This document shows positions 63,512-64,000 of a DNA stretch of 64,000 nucleotides, one piece after another. Numbering within the stretch: position 1 is the stretch's first letter; each line of letters begins with the position of its first letter. The notes beneath the pieces are model-generated. The model was given only the letters and a program-made list of their open reading frames with translations, made no database searches and had not been told where the DNA came from. The stretch comes from Zygnema circumcarinatum (Eukaryota > Streptophyta > Zygnematophyceae > Zygnematales > Zygnemataceae). The stretch lies in assembly GCA_037447605.1 (NCBI GenBank), contig CM074807.1, forward strand, positions 3,293,114 to 3,357,113, read 5' to 3'. The position numbers and the translations under genes are program-made.

Positions 63512-63894
63512 TCAATACGCTGAAGAGGGAGAGTCATAGTCGTAAGGCCCCCTATATGGAGACCTGTTTGCCGTCCTTTCCACATATTCCGCAAAATTGC
63601 CTCCCGACCTGTACACGGGCGACTGGGAGGTTGCACCCAATCCTGGTGGTCCCCCAACCATCCTATTGGCAGGAGTAGTAGGAGTTGAAGGAGTGGCGGG
63701 AGTGATGGGAGGAGGGGCTGCCGGACTCCGATCATATATTTTGACTAAGAGGGCTATGAGACATATGCCCAAAATGGTGACAAACAGGATCAGGAGAGAC
63801 CTCATTGAGAGGTACGGCATGATGAAGGAGAGAATGTCCCATAATGGGAGGCCAGTTTTGGCGTGGTAGGCGAGACGGAGCTCCACCTGTTGAC
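63512..63894 (-). CDS. GP210: Nuclear pore membrane glycoprotein gp210, last exon
   Basis: This is the C-terminal exon of a very large single-pass protein of the nuclear envelope that anchors the pore; all upstream exons are beyond the window. The acceptor AG at 63896-63895 opens the exon in phase 1. The exon codes 126 residues: the end of the lumenal part (QQVELRLAYHAKTGLPLWD), one transmembrane helix (LLILFVTILGICLIALLVKI) and a short Pro/Thr-rich cytoplasmic tail. The tail ends with FAEYVERTANRSPY, which resembles the EYV-R-T motif at the end of plant gp210. The assignment rests on topology and that tail. Confidence 0.75.
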
Positions 63895-64000
63895 CTGCAC
63901 AGTTACCACAAGGGAATATGATTCACGGAGAGGAGACAGTGGGGAGGAGGGAGGGAGGGGTGGCAAGGAGGTGGGAGGAAAAGAGAGAGAGAGAGAGAGC
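63895..64000. other. Intron of gp210 running off the window
   Basis: GA-rich sequence with no coding signal, consistent with the intron before the last gp210 exon. Confidence 0.6.

Overview
This window is nuclear DNA of a streptophyte plant. It has spliced genes with short GT-AG introns (about 60-900 bp), plant-type proteins (SUD1/DOA10, class II formin, REF/SRPP, YABBY, gp210), telobox-like promoter DNA and very many GA/CT microsatellites. Eight gene models keep reading phase across every or nearly every junction. Genes lie about 6-7 kb apart, so the genome is compact. A divergent YABBY gene, a family otherwise typical of seed plants and patchy elsewhere, suggests a seed-free land plant such as a hornwort or lycophyte; this placement is inference.

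Layout, left to right: the 3' end of a SUD1/DOA10 ubiquitin ligase (+), with a frame break in a G7 run; a small single-domain PARP gene (+) whose last three exons are duplicated in a 1408-bp direct tandem repeat; a 17-exon class II formin (-); cytosolic acetoacetyl-CoA thiolase, divergent from the formin (+); a small REF/SRPP lipid-droplet protein (+); a large unrecognised membrane/coiled-coil protein (-); a uL18-family ribosomal protein, probably organellar (+); an RluA-type pseudouridine synthase (+); a YABBY transcription factor (-); an intronless F-box-like gene broken by one in-frame stop (+); a complete BRCA2 with eight BRC repeats (-); and the last exon of nucleoporin gp210 (-).

The genes do not form a pathway. 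They look like ordinary housekeeping and developmental genes: ER-associated degradation, ADP-ribosylation, actin nucleation, mevalonate entry, lipid droplets, organelle translation and RNA modification, recombination repair, and nuclear pore. Intergenic and intronic DNA is dominated by GA/CT tracts, CATG-rich and GGGGCCATG minisatellites, a (CCCCCT)n intron repeat and G-box/CCAAT-rich promoter stretches. The most interesting points are the divergent YABBY, a 60-bp block shared by the YABBY and BRCA2 upstream regions, the PARP exon duplication, and the eight BRC repeats.
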